From Lactococcus nasutitermitis (lineage in GTDB: Bacteria; Bacillota; Bacilli; Lactobacillales; Streptococcaceae), in assembly GCF_018403765.1 (NCBI RefSeq), contig NZ_BOVQ01000002.1, forward strand, positions 310,001 to 374,000: 64,000 bases of DNA. The letters are read 5' to 3'. The notes beneath the pieces were generated by a model that saw nothing but the letters and a program-made list of their open reading frames with translations, made no database searches and was not told the origin of the DNA. Every line of letters begins with the position of its first letter. The first letter of the stretch is position 1. The translations under genes were made by a program, and so were the position numbers. This document shows, in pieces, positions 30,419-40,100 of this stretch.

Positions 30419-31214
30419 ATTTTCCTAATCTAGGAATATTTATTTTAAATTGCTCATTTAAAGCATCAATACTGTGGTAAAAACGCAGTTGTTCGTTTTT
30501 ATCATCAAGGAGGATTGTGTTTCTCTTGGACTTCGTTTCTGAGTTTTCTGTAAAAATAATGTCCATATTTTCTATGTGAATAGGATTTTTTACAAAAACA
30601 ATGCCAGAGTTTGAACTAATATTGTCCATTTCTGTAGTAACAAGTGGTGAATTACTCGAATAAGCTAATCTTCTTAGCAAGGTTTCATTGTCTAAAACAG
30701 TCACATACTTTGTGAAATGTTGGCGAAAAACAGGATGAATAAATTGCCAATATCGAAGTGAGTTTCCACGAATTTTCGTAGCGGATATTGGGATTTCCAA
30801 ACGATTGGCGATTTCAACCTGATAATGGTTCATATCTTCTGGAAAACGTTGGATGAGTTCTTTCACATACTCAACTTCGCCAACATAAAATGTGATATCA
30901 GCTGGAGTTTCTGCAATATTTTCAAAAATAATACTGTACAAGCGCTTCGTCCACTCATCCCAACCGTGAGGCATCGGCGGTAAATCTGTTTCATTTAATC
31001 CTGCGATAACAAAATTTGGCTCATCTTTGAAAGCTTCTTGTAAATAAGCCAAACGTTTAGCAAGTGGAAGTCCAATCTGAGCTCCTCTATCATCTGTATA
31101 GCCAGACACTATCACGAGAACTTTTTCATTTTCAGTCGCACATTTATAAATTTCTTGTAAATGTCCAATGTGCAAAGGAGCGAAAGTTCCAAAATATACG
31201 CCAACTTTTGTCAT
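30417..31214 (-). CDS. NadR-like nicotinamide-nucleotide adenylyltransferase without a recognisable kinase P-loop
   Basis: 265 aa from the ATG at 31214 (AAAGGA 7 nt upstream). N-terminal nucleotidyltransferase fold with GTFAPLHIGHLQEI (about 10-23, T/HxGH) and the ISATKIRGN element (about 167-175) are intact, so NMN adenylylation is likely. Where full-length NadR (about 380 aa) has its ribosylnicotinamide-kinase Walker A, this protein has KYVTVLDNETLLRRLAYSSN and then about 75 residues with no kinase motif. I read it as an internally deleted NadR. Last gene of the run from the U32 proteins. Confidence 0.75.
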   Translation of the reverse strand: MTKVGVYFGTFAPLHIGHLQEIYKCATENEKVLVIVSGYTDDRGAQIGLPLAKRLAYLQEAFKDEPNFVIAGLNETDLPPMPHGWDEWTKRLYSIIFENIAETPADITFYVGEVEYVKELIQRFPEDMNHYQVEIANRLEIPISATKIRGNSLRYWQFIHPVFRQHFTKYVTVLDNETLLRRLAYSSNSPLVTTEMDNISSNSGIVFVKNPIHIENMDIIFTENSETKSKRNTILLDDKNEQLRFYHSIDALNEQFKINIPRLGK

Positions 31215-31216
31215 GT

Positions 31217-32194
31217 TCAATCCTTTCGCTTATAACCTGTTTGCATATCAACGATATTTTTTAGTGATTTTCCTGCTGCATAACGTGTAAGATTATCTAC
31301 AAGAATTTTCTCAAAACGTTGGCGCGTTGCAGGTAAGGTATAACCACCTGAAGCGTGTGGTGTGATGAGAAGATTTTTTGTATGCCATGCAGGATGACCT
31401 TTTGGTAATGGTTCTGGGTCAGTTACATCAATTCCTGCTCCCCAAAGTTTTTGATTATTTAAGGCTGTACATAGTGCATCCAAATCTACGTTTGTGCCAC
31501 GTCCAACATTGATAAAAATTGCTGTGGGCTTCATAAGAGAAAAATGCTCAGCATTCCAGAGTTTGTAGGTTTTTTTCGTACCTGGAACAGAGGAAGCAAT
31601 AATATCTGCCTGTGGCAAAAGGCGTTCAAGTTCACTTTCAGGATAAACTTCGTCGGCAAATTTTTCATCGCCGTAAACTGTACGTTTGACGGCAATCACT
31701 TTTGCTCCGAGTGCTTGCATTTTTTGTGCAAAATGTCCGCCAATATCTCCTAATCCATGTACAAGAATGGTTGAGCCGTAGATTGACTGGAGTTCTCCTG
31801 CATTTTGCCAGATTTCATTTTCCTGTTGCTCTTGATAGATGTTAAATTTGCGCATGAGAACAAGCGACATTGTCAACATATGCTCAGAAATCGTTAATCC
31901 ATAAGTCCCTGTGGCATTTGTGAGTTGGACATTTTCTGGAAAAGCTGCTCCTTCTGTGTAACCATTTGTGCCTGCACTAAAAAGTTGAAGCCATTTTAAT
32001 TTTTTAAATTTGGGTAAGATATCAGGGCTAGGAATAGCAATCAAAACTTCTGTTTCTGCAAAATCTTGCTCAGTGAGTTCTTTTTCTGACTTAAATTGGA
32101 AATCGTATGCTGTATTTTGCAAAAAAAGTGCTTTGATTTCATCTGTAAAAGTTAGCCAAGGATTGGCTAGAACAATCGTTTTAATGTGTGCCAT
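31217..32194 (-). CDS. D-2-hydroxyacid dehydrogenase family protein
   Basis: 325 aa. NAD-binding VHGLGDIGGHFAQKMQALGA (about 145-164), the substrate-binding INVGRGTNVD (catalytic Arg nearby), GAGIDVTDPEPLP (Glu) and LLITPHASGG (catalytic His). Substrate unknown; phosphoglycerate and lactate dehydrogenases are less close than the GhrA/YbbP-like group. Overlaps the upstream U32 gene by 14 nt and is 2 nt from the nadR-like gene, so these form an operon. Confidence 0.85.
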   Translation of the reverse strand: MAHIKTIVLANPWLTFTDEIKALFLQNTAYDFQFKSEKELTEQDFAETEVLIAIPSPDILPKFKKLKWLQLFSAGTNGYTEGAAFPENVQLTNATGTYGLTISEHMLTMSLVLMRKFNIYQEQQENEIWQNAGELQSIYGSTILVHGLGDIGGHFAQKMQALGAKVIAVKRTVYGDEKFADEVYPESELERLLPQADIIASSVPGTKKTYKLWNAEHFSLMKPTAIFINVGRGTNVDLDALCTALNNQKLWGAGIDVTDPEPLPKGHPAWHTKNLLITPHASGGYTLPATRQRFEKILVDNLTRYAAGKSLKNIVDMQTGYKRKD

Positions 32195-33476
32195 TTGCCA
32201 TTGCGACCTTTCCTTCTTTTTTGTAAAGATTAATCAGTCCAGCGCCTGAACGACGAATCATATCGCCTGTTTCAACGGCTTGTGGTACGTCAATAATGAG
32301 TAATTCCATTGGATTGGGCGCGCGGTCAATCTTTTCTCCTGTTTCTGCAAGACGGAGATTTTGGATTGTTGTTTCAAAATGGCGGAAATTTGGACCGTAA
32401 AACTCAATCGTGTCTCCTTCGTTGATGACATTGCGTTGACGAATGATAGCTGTGCCTGAATTTTCATCATAGGAAATGACTTCTCCGACAAACTTGTATT
32501 CAGGAATTTTTCGACGAGCGCCAAAAAGTTGTTTGTTTTCATCGGGAATACCGTAGTAAAAGCCTGTATCAAGTTCGCGCTGTGCAACTTTCCAAAGTTC
32601 ATCTACGAGTTCTTGCTTGATTGCTTCAAAACTCGCTGGGCTTTCCAGATAAGCGTTGACGGCTTTTTTATAGACCATCGCAACGGTTGAGACGTAGTGG
32701 ATGGATTTCATTCGTCCTTCGATTTTGAAAGAATTGACACCATTTTCAATGAGGTCGGGAATATGCTCAATCATTGACATATCAACAGCTGACATTGAAA
32801 ATTCTTCGGGAATCTCGCCATTGATAGACTTTCTTTCGCCAGCAAATGGCATATCGTAGAGATCATATTTCCAACGGCAGGATTGGCTACAACCGCCACG
32901 GTTGGCGTCGCGCATACTCATGTAGTTGGACAAAACACAACGGCCTGAGTAGGAAATGCACATCGCGCCGTGAACGAAAGCTTCAATCTCAATATCTGTA
33001 TGTTTGCGGATTTCTGCGAGTTCCTGCATAGAAACTTCGCGCGCGAGGACCACACGTTCAAGTCCGAGTTTTTGCCAAAATTGCAAGGTTTCATAGTTCG
33101 TTGCGGAAGCTTGTGTTGAAAGGTGAATGGCAAGACCTGGTGCTTCGGCGGCGCAAATGGCAATAAGAGCTGGGTCTGAAACGATAACTGCTGAGATGCC
33201 AATGTCGCGAAGTGTGCGGAACCATTCACCGGCTCCTTTTTCATTGCCTTCGTGCGTGACCATGTTGGCTGCGACGTAGATTTTGGCTCCATGCTCATTG
33301 GCAAAAGCGACGGCTTCTTCCATTTCTTCAAAGCTAAAATTGCCTGCTCGTGAGCGTAAACCGTAAGCCTGTCCACCGATATAGACGGCATCTGCACCGT
33401 AACGAATGGCAACTTTGAGTTTTTCCAATGTTCCCGCTGGTGCGAGAATTTCTGGACATGTGATATTTTTATTCAT
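32181..33476 (-). CDS. U32 peptidase-family protein (YrrO/TrhP-like)
   Basis: 431 aa. U32 core with EILAPAGTLEKLKVAIRYGADAVYIGG, the signature EAFVHGAMCISYSGRCVLSNY and a conserved Cys set (GGCSQSCRWKY), then a C-terminal beta-barrel (about 335-425). In B. subtilis YrrN/YrrO are needed for tRNA wobble 5-hydroxyuridine formation, and this pair fits that role better than proteolysis. Paired with the shorter U32 gene upstream. Confidence 0.88.
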   Translation of the reverse strand: MNKNITCPEILAPAGTLEKLKVAIRYGADAVYIGGQAYGLRSRAGNFSFEEMEEAVAFANEHGAKIYVAANMVTHEGNEKGAGEWFRTLRDIGISAVIVSDPALIAICAAEAPGLAIHLSTQASATNYETLQFWQKLGLERVVLAREVSMQELAEIRKHTDIEIEAFVHGAMCISYSGRCVLSNYMSMRDANRGGCSQSCRWKYDLYDMPFAGERKSINGEIPEEFSMSAVDMSMIEHIPDLIENGVNSFKIEGRMKSIHYVSTVAMVYKKAVNAYLESPASFEAIKQELVDELWKVAQRELDTGFYYGIPDENKQLFGARRKIPEYKFVGEVISYDENSGTAIIRQRNVINEGDTIEFYGPNFRHFETTIQNLRLAETGEKIDRAPNPMELLIIDVPQAVETGDMIRRSGAGLINLYKKEGKVAMANGTH

Positions 33477-33561
33477 TTTTTCTCCAATAATTTGGAACTA
33501 TTTTCAAGATAGATTCCTGTGTTTTGAAAAGGTCTGTGAGACCAAAACTTTTACTTTTTTA

Positions 33562-33624
33562 TTTTTGACAGTTCTGTCAAAAATGTTTTATGAGCTAAAC
33601 TTACTTTTGACAGTTCTGTCAAAA
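33562..33624. repeat. Two TTTTGACAGTTCTGTCAAAA palindromes between the U32 genes
   Basis: Copies at 33562-33583 and 33605-33624, about 43 bp apart, just past the stop of the short U32 gene. They interrupt an otherwise continuous operon. Confidence 0.85.
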
Positions 33625-33631
33625 ATATTTT

Positions 33632-34555
33632 TTACTTAATTTTTTCTGGATTGATGTCATAAAATCCGTGAGAAACTGTTCGTCCTGATGGATGAAGCTT
33701 CCGAACTTCTTCGTCTAACTGATTCGCTTTATCTATTGTAAAATTGCCTGCCTCAATAAGCTTTTTTGCCTCAACAAAAATTTTGACAATCTTGACAAAA
33801 ACTTCTCCACGTGTAAAAATTCCGTCAAGCTTCCAATGATTATAGCCCATTTCTGTCAAATTTGATAGTTCTGTCAGCATATCTAAATCATCATTTGCAA
33901 AAATGTGGGTGCCATGATTATCTTCAAAAATCGAATAATGTGTATCTTCTTTTTTCGGTTCAGAAACAAAAAGGTGACGTTCACGGTCTTTTCCCGTCTC
34001 ATCTGTTTTGATGAAGTTATAAAAATTTTGAATCAACGGACGTTTACTCTGATGGATTACCGTTGCGCCATAAACAAGAATTTCTCCCGGAATTTGCATC
34101 TCTGAAGCCATTCCCTCAAGTTCTATCTTAGGAAGTTCGCGCGCGAGAACCGCCTCTACTGCTCCTTGCTCCGCCCAAAAATTAATCTGCCGAGCCGAAG
34201 CGACAAGCGTTGAAGCATCATAAATATAAGGCAATTTATAACCATCCCGTTGCAAAACAAAAATCACACCTGTATCTCCAACCGCAATCTTATCAACTCC
34301 GATTTCCTGTAGAAAATCAAGAAAAGGTTTAATTTTTGCCATATCTTCCGTGTGCATGAGCGAATTGACTGCAACAGTCACCGTACGTCCTGCCTCATGT
34401 GCCAATAACGTAATTTCTCGAATTTCATCATAAGTGAGCGCCGTCGGAACACGCAAGCCAAACTCAGCTTCGCCAATATATAAAGTATCTGCACCAGCAT
34501 CAATCAAAGCTTTTGCCTGTTCAACACTTTCTGCCGTTGTTGTAATAGTAATCAT
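33632..34555 (-). CDS. U32 peptidase-family protein, short form (YrrN-like)
   Basis: 307 aa. Begins MITITTTAESVEQAKALIDAGADTLYIGE and carries the U32 barrel (VNSLMHTEDMAKIKPFLDFL, GEILVYGATVIHQSKRPL). Lacks the C-terminal barrel of the long form. With YrrO-like it forms the YrrN/YrrO (TrhP) pair thought to hydroxylate tRNA. First gene of a leftward run of four; its 3' end carries two palindromic repeats. Confidence 0.86.
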   Translation of the reverse strand: MITITTTAESVEQAKALIDAGADTLYIGEAEFGLRVPTALTYDEIREITLLAHEAGRTVTVAVNSLMHTEDMAKIKPFLDFLQEIGVDKIAVGDTGVIFVLQRDGYKLPYIYDASTLVASARQINFWAEQGAVEAVLARELPKIELEGMASEMQIPGEILVYGATVIHQSKRPLIQNFYNFIKTDETGKDRERHLFVSEPKKEDTHYSIFEDNHGTHIFANDDLDMLTELSNLTEMGYNHWKLDGIFTRGEVFVKIVKIFVEAKKLIEAGNFTIDKANQLDEEVRKLHPSGRTVSHGFYDINPEKIK

Positions 34556-34683
34556 ATCATTTATTATATCACGTTTTTAAACTGAGTTCAGCAAGTGAGC
34601 TTAAGCTTAATTTATTCAAATAGATACATAATTGTAACTTAAAAAATATTATAGAAATGTAAGCTCTCGCATTTTATATTATA

Positions 34684-35007
34684 ATGGAAAAGTACATAAA
34701 ACCTCGGAAAGTTGCTAATTATCACATGGAATTAAAAAATCTCAAAGACTTCTATAACAATCAAAAATATTATAGTTATTCAGAAACTAGAAAAAAATCT
34801 CAAACAGCTCTTGAAAAACGGATTGCTGAACTTACTTTCTTTGCAAACATCGCTATTTTTTCAATTTTGCTCGCTTTAATAACTTACATTCTCGTTTCTA
34901 TGTTAAGCAGCTTAGTTGCAGTTCCAATCGCAGTTGTATTGGCCCTTGCCATTTACATTTCCTGCAAAAAAGGAATTGCAAAAGCTATTCATTTCCTCAT
35001 GAAATAA
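34684..35007 (+). CDS. Small membrane protein of unknown function
   Basis: 107 aa. A basic, Tyr/Lys-rich N-terminal half (MEKYIKPRKVANYHMELKNL), then two closely spaced membrane segments (about 55-75 and 77-95). No recognised family. A TATAAT overlaps the first ATG, so translation may really start at the internal ATG 34726 (MELKNLKDFYNNQKYY). Convergent with the dextranase gene. Confidence 0.6.
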   Translation: MEKYIKPRKVANYHMELKNLKDFYNNQKYYSYSETRKKSQTALEKRIAELTFFANIAIFSILLALITYILVSMLSSLVAVPIAVVLALAIYISCKKGIAKAIHFLMK

Positions 35008-35012
35008 AATAA

Positions 35013-35041
35013 TAAAAAAACTGACAATCGTCAGTTTTTTT
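35013..35041. terminator. Bidirectional terminator
   Basis: AAAAAAACTGAC-AATC-GTCAGTTTTTTT between the membrane-protein gene and the dextranase stop. Confidence 0.92.
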
Positions 35042-37010
35042 ATTTTAACACCACCATATCCCAATACTCCAGACTCGAAACTTTAAATTCCACATATTTC
35101 CCCTTTTCATCACTTCCAAAGTTAAGCTGCAACTTCTGTTGTTTCCCTTGAAAATCATAATCAGGGCTTGTCACATAAGCCTCTTTAAAGTTTTTATTCG
35201 TATAATACTTCACAGTAAAATCCTTCTGATAAGCCGGCTCAAAATGGTGCTGACCATTATTATCAAAACTATCATCAGCAGCCACACCTGCTCCATCTTC
35301 CCATTCTTGCAAATCATTTCCTACGAAATTTATCAACTGAATCGTGTCTGTTCCAGTCTCCCAAGTCCCTGTCGTAGATTTTGCAAAAGCCTGCACCTGA
35401 TTGCCCGCTTGTTTATTTAACAAAACTTTTCCATTCATCTGGATTTCATTTTCATTATTTTCTTGACCATCACGGAGGAGATTTTGATAAGCCACTTGAA
35501 AGTTTTGATAATTTTGCATACTAAACAGCAAATCTCCGTCCATTTTTAACGTTTTATCTGGGAAATAATCACTGTTCAAAGCATTTTGACCATCGCCTAA
35601 ACTCACCCGACTGCCACCACTCGCAACAACTTCTGCTTCGCTCAGTAACATTGCTGCTTTGTTCAATGAATGCTCAATACCAGACTTATTCCATTCTTTT
35701 ACCCGATTATGCTCCTGATAATTGGCGACAATCAAAGATTTTCCACTCAGCTGACGCGTCAAATCAATATTATCTTTCAATGCTTGATAAGTTGCCGTAG
35801 AAACACCTGTATTCGTGACCGAACCATCACTATTTTTCTTTAAAGCCTTATCTTTTGAACCATTTCCCCACATCTCAGTATAGGCAATATCAGAACGTGA
35901 CATTACAGAATTTTGCAAGCCGATTGAGCCTACAGGATTGAGCGCGAGAAGCTTATTTTGAAAGAAATTTTCTTTTTGATAATTCAAAAAATCAAAATAC
36001 TGACTGCTCACCAGATGGGCATCAACATTTTCAACCGTTTTATCTTCAACTTCTTGATAACTCGCATTATAATGCTTGCCCCATTCGCCAATCGTATCCC
36101 CGTGCCAACCGTCAAAATGCAACGTTTCAACCGCATTTTTCACATTTTTACCAATGAAATCACGCCAACCATTCAAACCAATATCCATATAAAACTGTTT
36201 CCCAATCGTGAAATAATTCCATTGACCACCATTATAATCTCCATAATTCTCAAAATTCATCAATCCCCAGCTTTTGAGTTCACTTTGCAAAGGATTTGTC
36301 ATTGCGTAAATCATATCATAAGCCATACTTTGCATATTCATTTGATGAAAAAAGTCATTTTGCTGAATAACTGTTGCTGCTTTGACCGTTTTTCCCATAT
36401 AATTTTGCCAAGTTTTACGATTGAGCGTGCCATTTTCATCTTGTGGCATTGGTATTTGCGGACTATTGCCATCATACCAATCATAATTTTGAATTAAATT
36501 AAGATGAAAATCTTTCATTTGCTCCAAATTCTTCTGATTAAATGTATCAAAACTTGTCAAATAGCCATAGCGCGGAAATTTTGTCACATTAGATGACACA
36601 TCAACAGCATTTGTCATTTCAGAAACAATCTTTTTATCGTCATCTGCCAACGTCACATCCAATAAGTAGCCCTTCAAATCCTCTGCTGGCAAGGAAAATT
36701 GAAGCGATAATTTCTTTTCACTATAGGCTTCAACCTGATAATAAAAGTCAAGTTCAGAAATTTCCTTCTCCAAATAATTCATTTTCAATTTCCCAGTTCC
36801 ATATTGTGCAACATTTGCTGGATTTTTAACTGTAATAACTGTCGTTACCTTATCTTTTGGCAAATAACGTGCTTTATCTGTTGTGATTTTTTCAATCTTA
36901 ATTGTCTTTTTATCCGCTGAATTCTCAATTAATGTATCTGCTTGCGCACCTGTCATTACTGATAAACTACCAAATAAAACAGTAATGATCATTATTTTTT
37001 TGAAATTCAT
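35040..37010 (-). CDS. Secreted GH66 dextranase
   Basis: 656 aa. Signal peptide 1-25 (cleavage after GAQA). Hydrolyses alpha-1,6 glucan, or makes cyclic isomaltooligosaccharides if it is a CITase; no CITase CBM35 insertion is apparent. The GH66 signature HFDGWHGDTIGEWG carries the nucleophile Asp at about 305, and AYTEMWG the acid/base Glu at about 379. N-terminal Ig-like domain (about 35-140), C-terminal beta domain. No LPxTG anchor. It sits directly downstream of the GH70 glucansucrase, with a terminator between, so synthesis and breakdown of the same polymer are encoded together. Confidence 0.88.
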   Translation of the reverse strand: MNFKKIMIITVLFGSLSVMTGAQADTLIENSADKKTIKIEKITTDKARYLPKDKVTTVITVKNPANVAQYGTGKLKMNYLEKEISELDFYYQVEAYSEKKLSLQFSLPAEDLKGYLLDVTLADDDKKIVSEMTNAVDVSSNVTKFPRYGYLTSFDTFNQKNLEQMKDFHLNLIQNYDWYDGNSPQIPMPQDENGTLNRKTWQNYMGKTVKAATVIQQNDFFHQMNMQSMAYDMIYAMTNPLQSELKSWGLMNFENYGDYNGGQWNYFTIGKQFYMDIGLNGWRDFIGKNVKNAVETLHFDGWHGDTIGEWGKHYNASYQEVEDKTVENVDAHLVSSQYFDFLNYQKENFFQNKLLALNPVGSIGLQNSVMSRSDIAYTEMWGNGSKDKALKKNSDGSVTNTGVSTATYQALKDNIDLTRQLSGKSLIVANYQEHNRVKEWNKSGIEHSLNKAAMLLSEAEVVASGGSRVSLGDGQNALNSDYFPDKTLKMDGDLLFSMQNYQNFQVAYQNLLRDGQENNENEIQMNGKVLLNKQAGNQVQAFAKSTTGTWETGTDTIQLINFVGNDLQEWEDGAGVAADDSFDNNGQHHFEPAYQKDFTVKYYTNKNFKEAYVTSPDYDFQGKQQKLQLNFGSDEKGKYVEFKVSSLEYWDMVVLK

Positions 37011-37080
37011 TTGTTCTCCTTTAATACGATTTTATCATAAATGAGAATTTCATTAGAACGATATGTGAAAAAACTAATTC

Positions 37081-37108
37081 AAAAAAGCCGAATAAATCGA
37101 CTTTTTTA
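37081..37108 (-). terminator. Terminator after the glucansucrase
   Basis: AAGTCGA / TCGGCTT stem with flanking A- and T-runs, just past the GH70 stop. Confidence 0.8.
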
Positions 37109-37124
37109 TCAGTTAAAATAATTT

Positions 37125-40100
37125 TTATTCACCATACCATGCAGTAGCACCGTACTTCCAACCAACTTTCAAAAGATTATTTTGCTCAGTTAAATTTTCT
37201 GTATAGTTATGTGCGCCTGATTGTGCATTAGGATTGTAAGCAACATAAACAGCTTTTTTCCCTCCTGAATAGAAGACTGCTTTACCACCGTTATCCCATT
37301 TCCAACCAAGTTTTACAAGAGAAGTTGCTTCTGCTTTACTCTTTGTGTAGTAGTGGTCGCCACCTTTGGCATTTGGATTGTAAACTCGGTAGATTGGTGT
37401 ACTACTTGTTTTAGGTGCTTCCCAGCCAATTCCCTCATAGTTCCAGCCTACTTTTACAAGTGAATTTTTCTCAATAAGACTTTCTGTATAAAAATGTTCG
37501 CCTGTATTTTTATTGTATAAACGGTAAACAGGAACTTCAACTGTAGCAGTGCCAACGGTAACCGTAGCGACTTGGCTCACAGTTGTATTCAAATTAGGGT
37601 CTGTATAACTATAGGTTACTTTGTAAGTTCCAGCTTTTGCAGTATTTACTGTGCCAGTAACTTTCAAATCACTTAATTTCAAACTGTTGCCTGAAGCATC
37701 CATAGCTAATACCAAAGCTTGTGAAGTTGCCCATTTTGCTCCAACTTTCAAACTTACATTTTTCACAGTGATGGCTGCTTGATTTTGTAGGATACCTGTC
37801 GTTGTATTGAAAGTATAAGTTTTTCCATTTACTGTTTGCTGACCATAGAGAAGTGTTCCTTTACTAGAAAAGTCATAGTAATTACCATCTATTTTCTGTA
37901 AACCAGTAAGTGGTGTTGGGTCATAACTTGACGTTAACGGCGTAGGTAATTGAGTGCTATGAATTGTATTTCCCGAACCATTGACATAATCATAACTTCC
38001 GCCTGATGCTTGCATCGCAAGTCCTAAACCAACAAACTGAAGTGACGTTCCATTTTCATATTTTGCAGCCCATTGAGTAATCGGTTGATTGGCTGGTAAA
38101 ACACTTCCTTCTGAATCTTTCGTACTAAAAAGACTTGGATATTGTGTACTCAATGTTCCTAAGAATGCACCACCGTAAGTTGACTGATACTGTCCGCCAC
38201 CTGCTGTATAGGCAAAGTAAAGTTTATTCGTTAAATTATTTGTTCCGCCAAGATAAGGAAGTAAGTCAGAACCTGTTGTGCTTCCTGCTCCGTTGGTTCT
38301 ATTTACAGTCACTGCTTCTTGTTGGTCAAGTCCCATCATTTGGTTAGGGACAAGGTCAACGTCCGCTTTCATTCCTGCACTGTGAATAGCTTCGATTGCA
38401 CTTTCAAGTTCAGTTGAATTTCCGTATTTGGTTGGTTGACTTTGACCTAAATCATAGCGGTCTGCAACAGCATAACCTTCCATGTAACGTGCCTGCGAGA
38501 AACTCAGGTAAGGTGGTGCCATCCAGATATCTGTGAATCCAAGTTGTTGTAGATTTTTAGCATTACTTGCAAGTGTTGTATAAGGGTCATTGCCTACGGC
38601 AGCACTTGATGAACTACCTCCAGGTCCCCAGCCAATACCAGGTTCATATTCACTGAAATCTTCAAGGATGACATGGGAATCCAATGCTTGATTTGACTGG
38701 TAAGTATAGCCTGTCAAGTTTGTTGTTGCAGGAGTCGTATAAGCTGTCTGGTCGCTTGGCGCACCAGCTGGTACCCAAACACTCAAATCACCACTGACTT
38801 GTGGATTACTATAACCTTGAACAGGAACAGTCAAATTACCTTTACTATCTGTTGTCAATGTTGTAGCTGTTGTTGTCGTACCAGTACTTGTTGTATTTAA
38901 AACACTTGTATATTGTTGATTGGCATGGTCTGCTCCCATATTGACAGTGACAGTTGTTGGGGCAAGGTCTGGATTGTTTCCTACTACAACTGCGATACCA
39001 CTGGTTTTACCTGCTGCTGATGTATCTGTTGCTGTATTATTTCCATTTCCAAAGCGGACAGATGTTTCAATATTTGTTGCAGCATCTGTTGTCATTTGTT
39101 GACCGCCTGCCGCATACATTTCACGCGCTTGAAGCAGTGTCGTGATTGGTGTATAGTAGAGTGATTTATTTGTCATGTAAGTTGAAAATTCATCATACAA
39201 GTCACCGTAATAAACTTCAGGAATTGTATCTTTATTTGTTAATTCGAGAGCGTAAGATGATGGAATATTATATTTTGCATATTGTTTTGTTGTTGAATTT
39301 TCATCTGCTTCAAAGGTGCTGATGGCTTTCGCTTCGGCTGCTTTGTTGTATTGACCATTTCCTGTTGATGCCATGATATTGGAATCCCCAGGATTTTGTG
39401 CAATCATGATGCTATTGATAATATCAAGTTGTTGGTCATGATTACTTACAAAACTCCAGTTTGGCGTTGCTGACTCATCATTTTTTGTATCGTCTGTCCG
39501 ATTAACATCACTATTTGTAGCAAGTGTGCCGATTGCAGTACGATTAGCTACTGGCGATTGTAAAACACCTCTAAGAGTATAATAATAAGCGGCATCCATT
39601 GCAAGTTGCTGATTATCAACGCTACTTTCATAGCTTTGGTCTTTACTACTATAACCTTCATCGTAAGTCAAATGAGCATTGGCTGCTGCCGGATTATTAG
39701 CTGTTCCGTAAAGAGCATTCATCAACTGTCCTTCTTGAGCGAGAACATCGTTTGAATAGTCATCTGTCGCATCAATTCGGAAACCATCAAAGTTAGCATT
39801 TGTATTGCCATCCATGATTTTTCCATAGTTTAAAAGGAAATATTCCCAGTTGAGATTTTCTGCTTGAACAGTTGGATTTGAGTTATCAATATCATTTCCC
39901 ATCAACATTTCTGAACCACGGTCACTACTGAATACGCGATAATTACTATTGGCTCCTGGTGTATTAGCACTATTGATGAAGGTAAATTGGTCTTGAGCTG
40001 CGTAGCCAACATTTACTGGAGCATATGTTTTAGAAGTTGAAAACTCAACAGGGGCTTCACTTGCAGATGAAAAAGCTGGAATGGTTGCTTCAAAAGCACT

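Noticed and set aside
32918-33412. 164-codon alternative frame within the long U32 gene
   Set aside because: Same strand, other frame, of a gene with clear U32 motifs; no independent support.
35958-36497. 179-codon rightward frame inside the dextranase gene
   Set aside because: Antisense shadow of a well-supported gene; low-complexity Ile/Phe-rich translation, no ribosome site.
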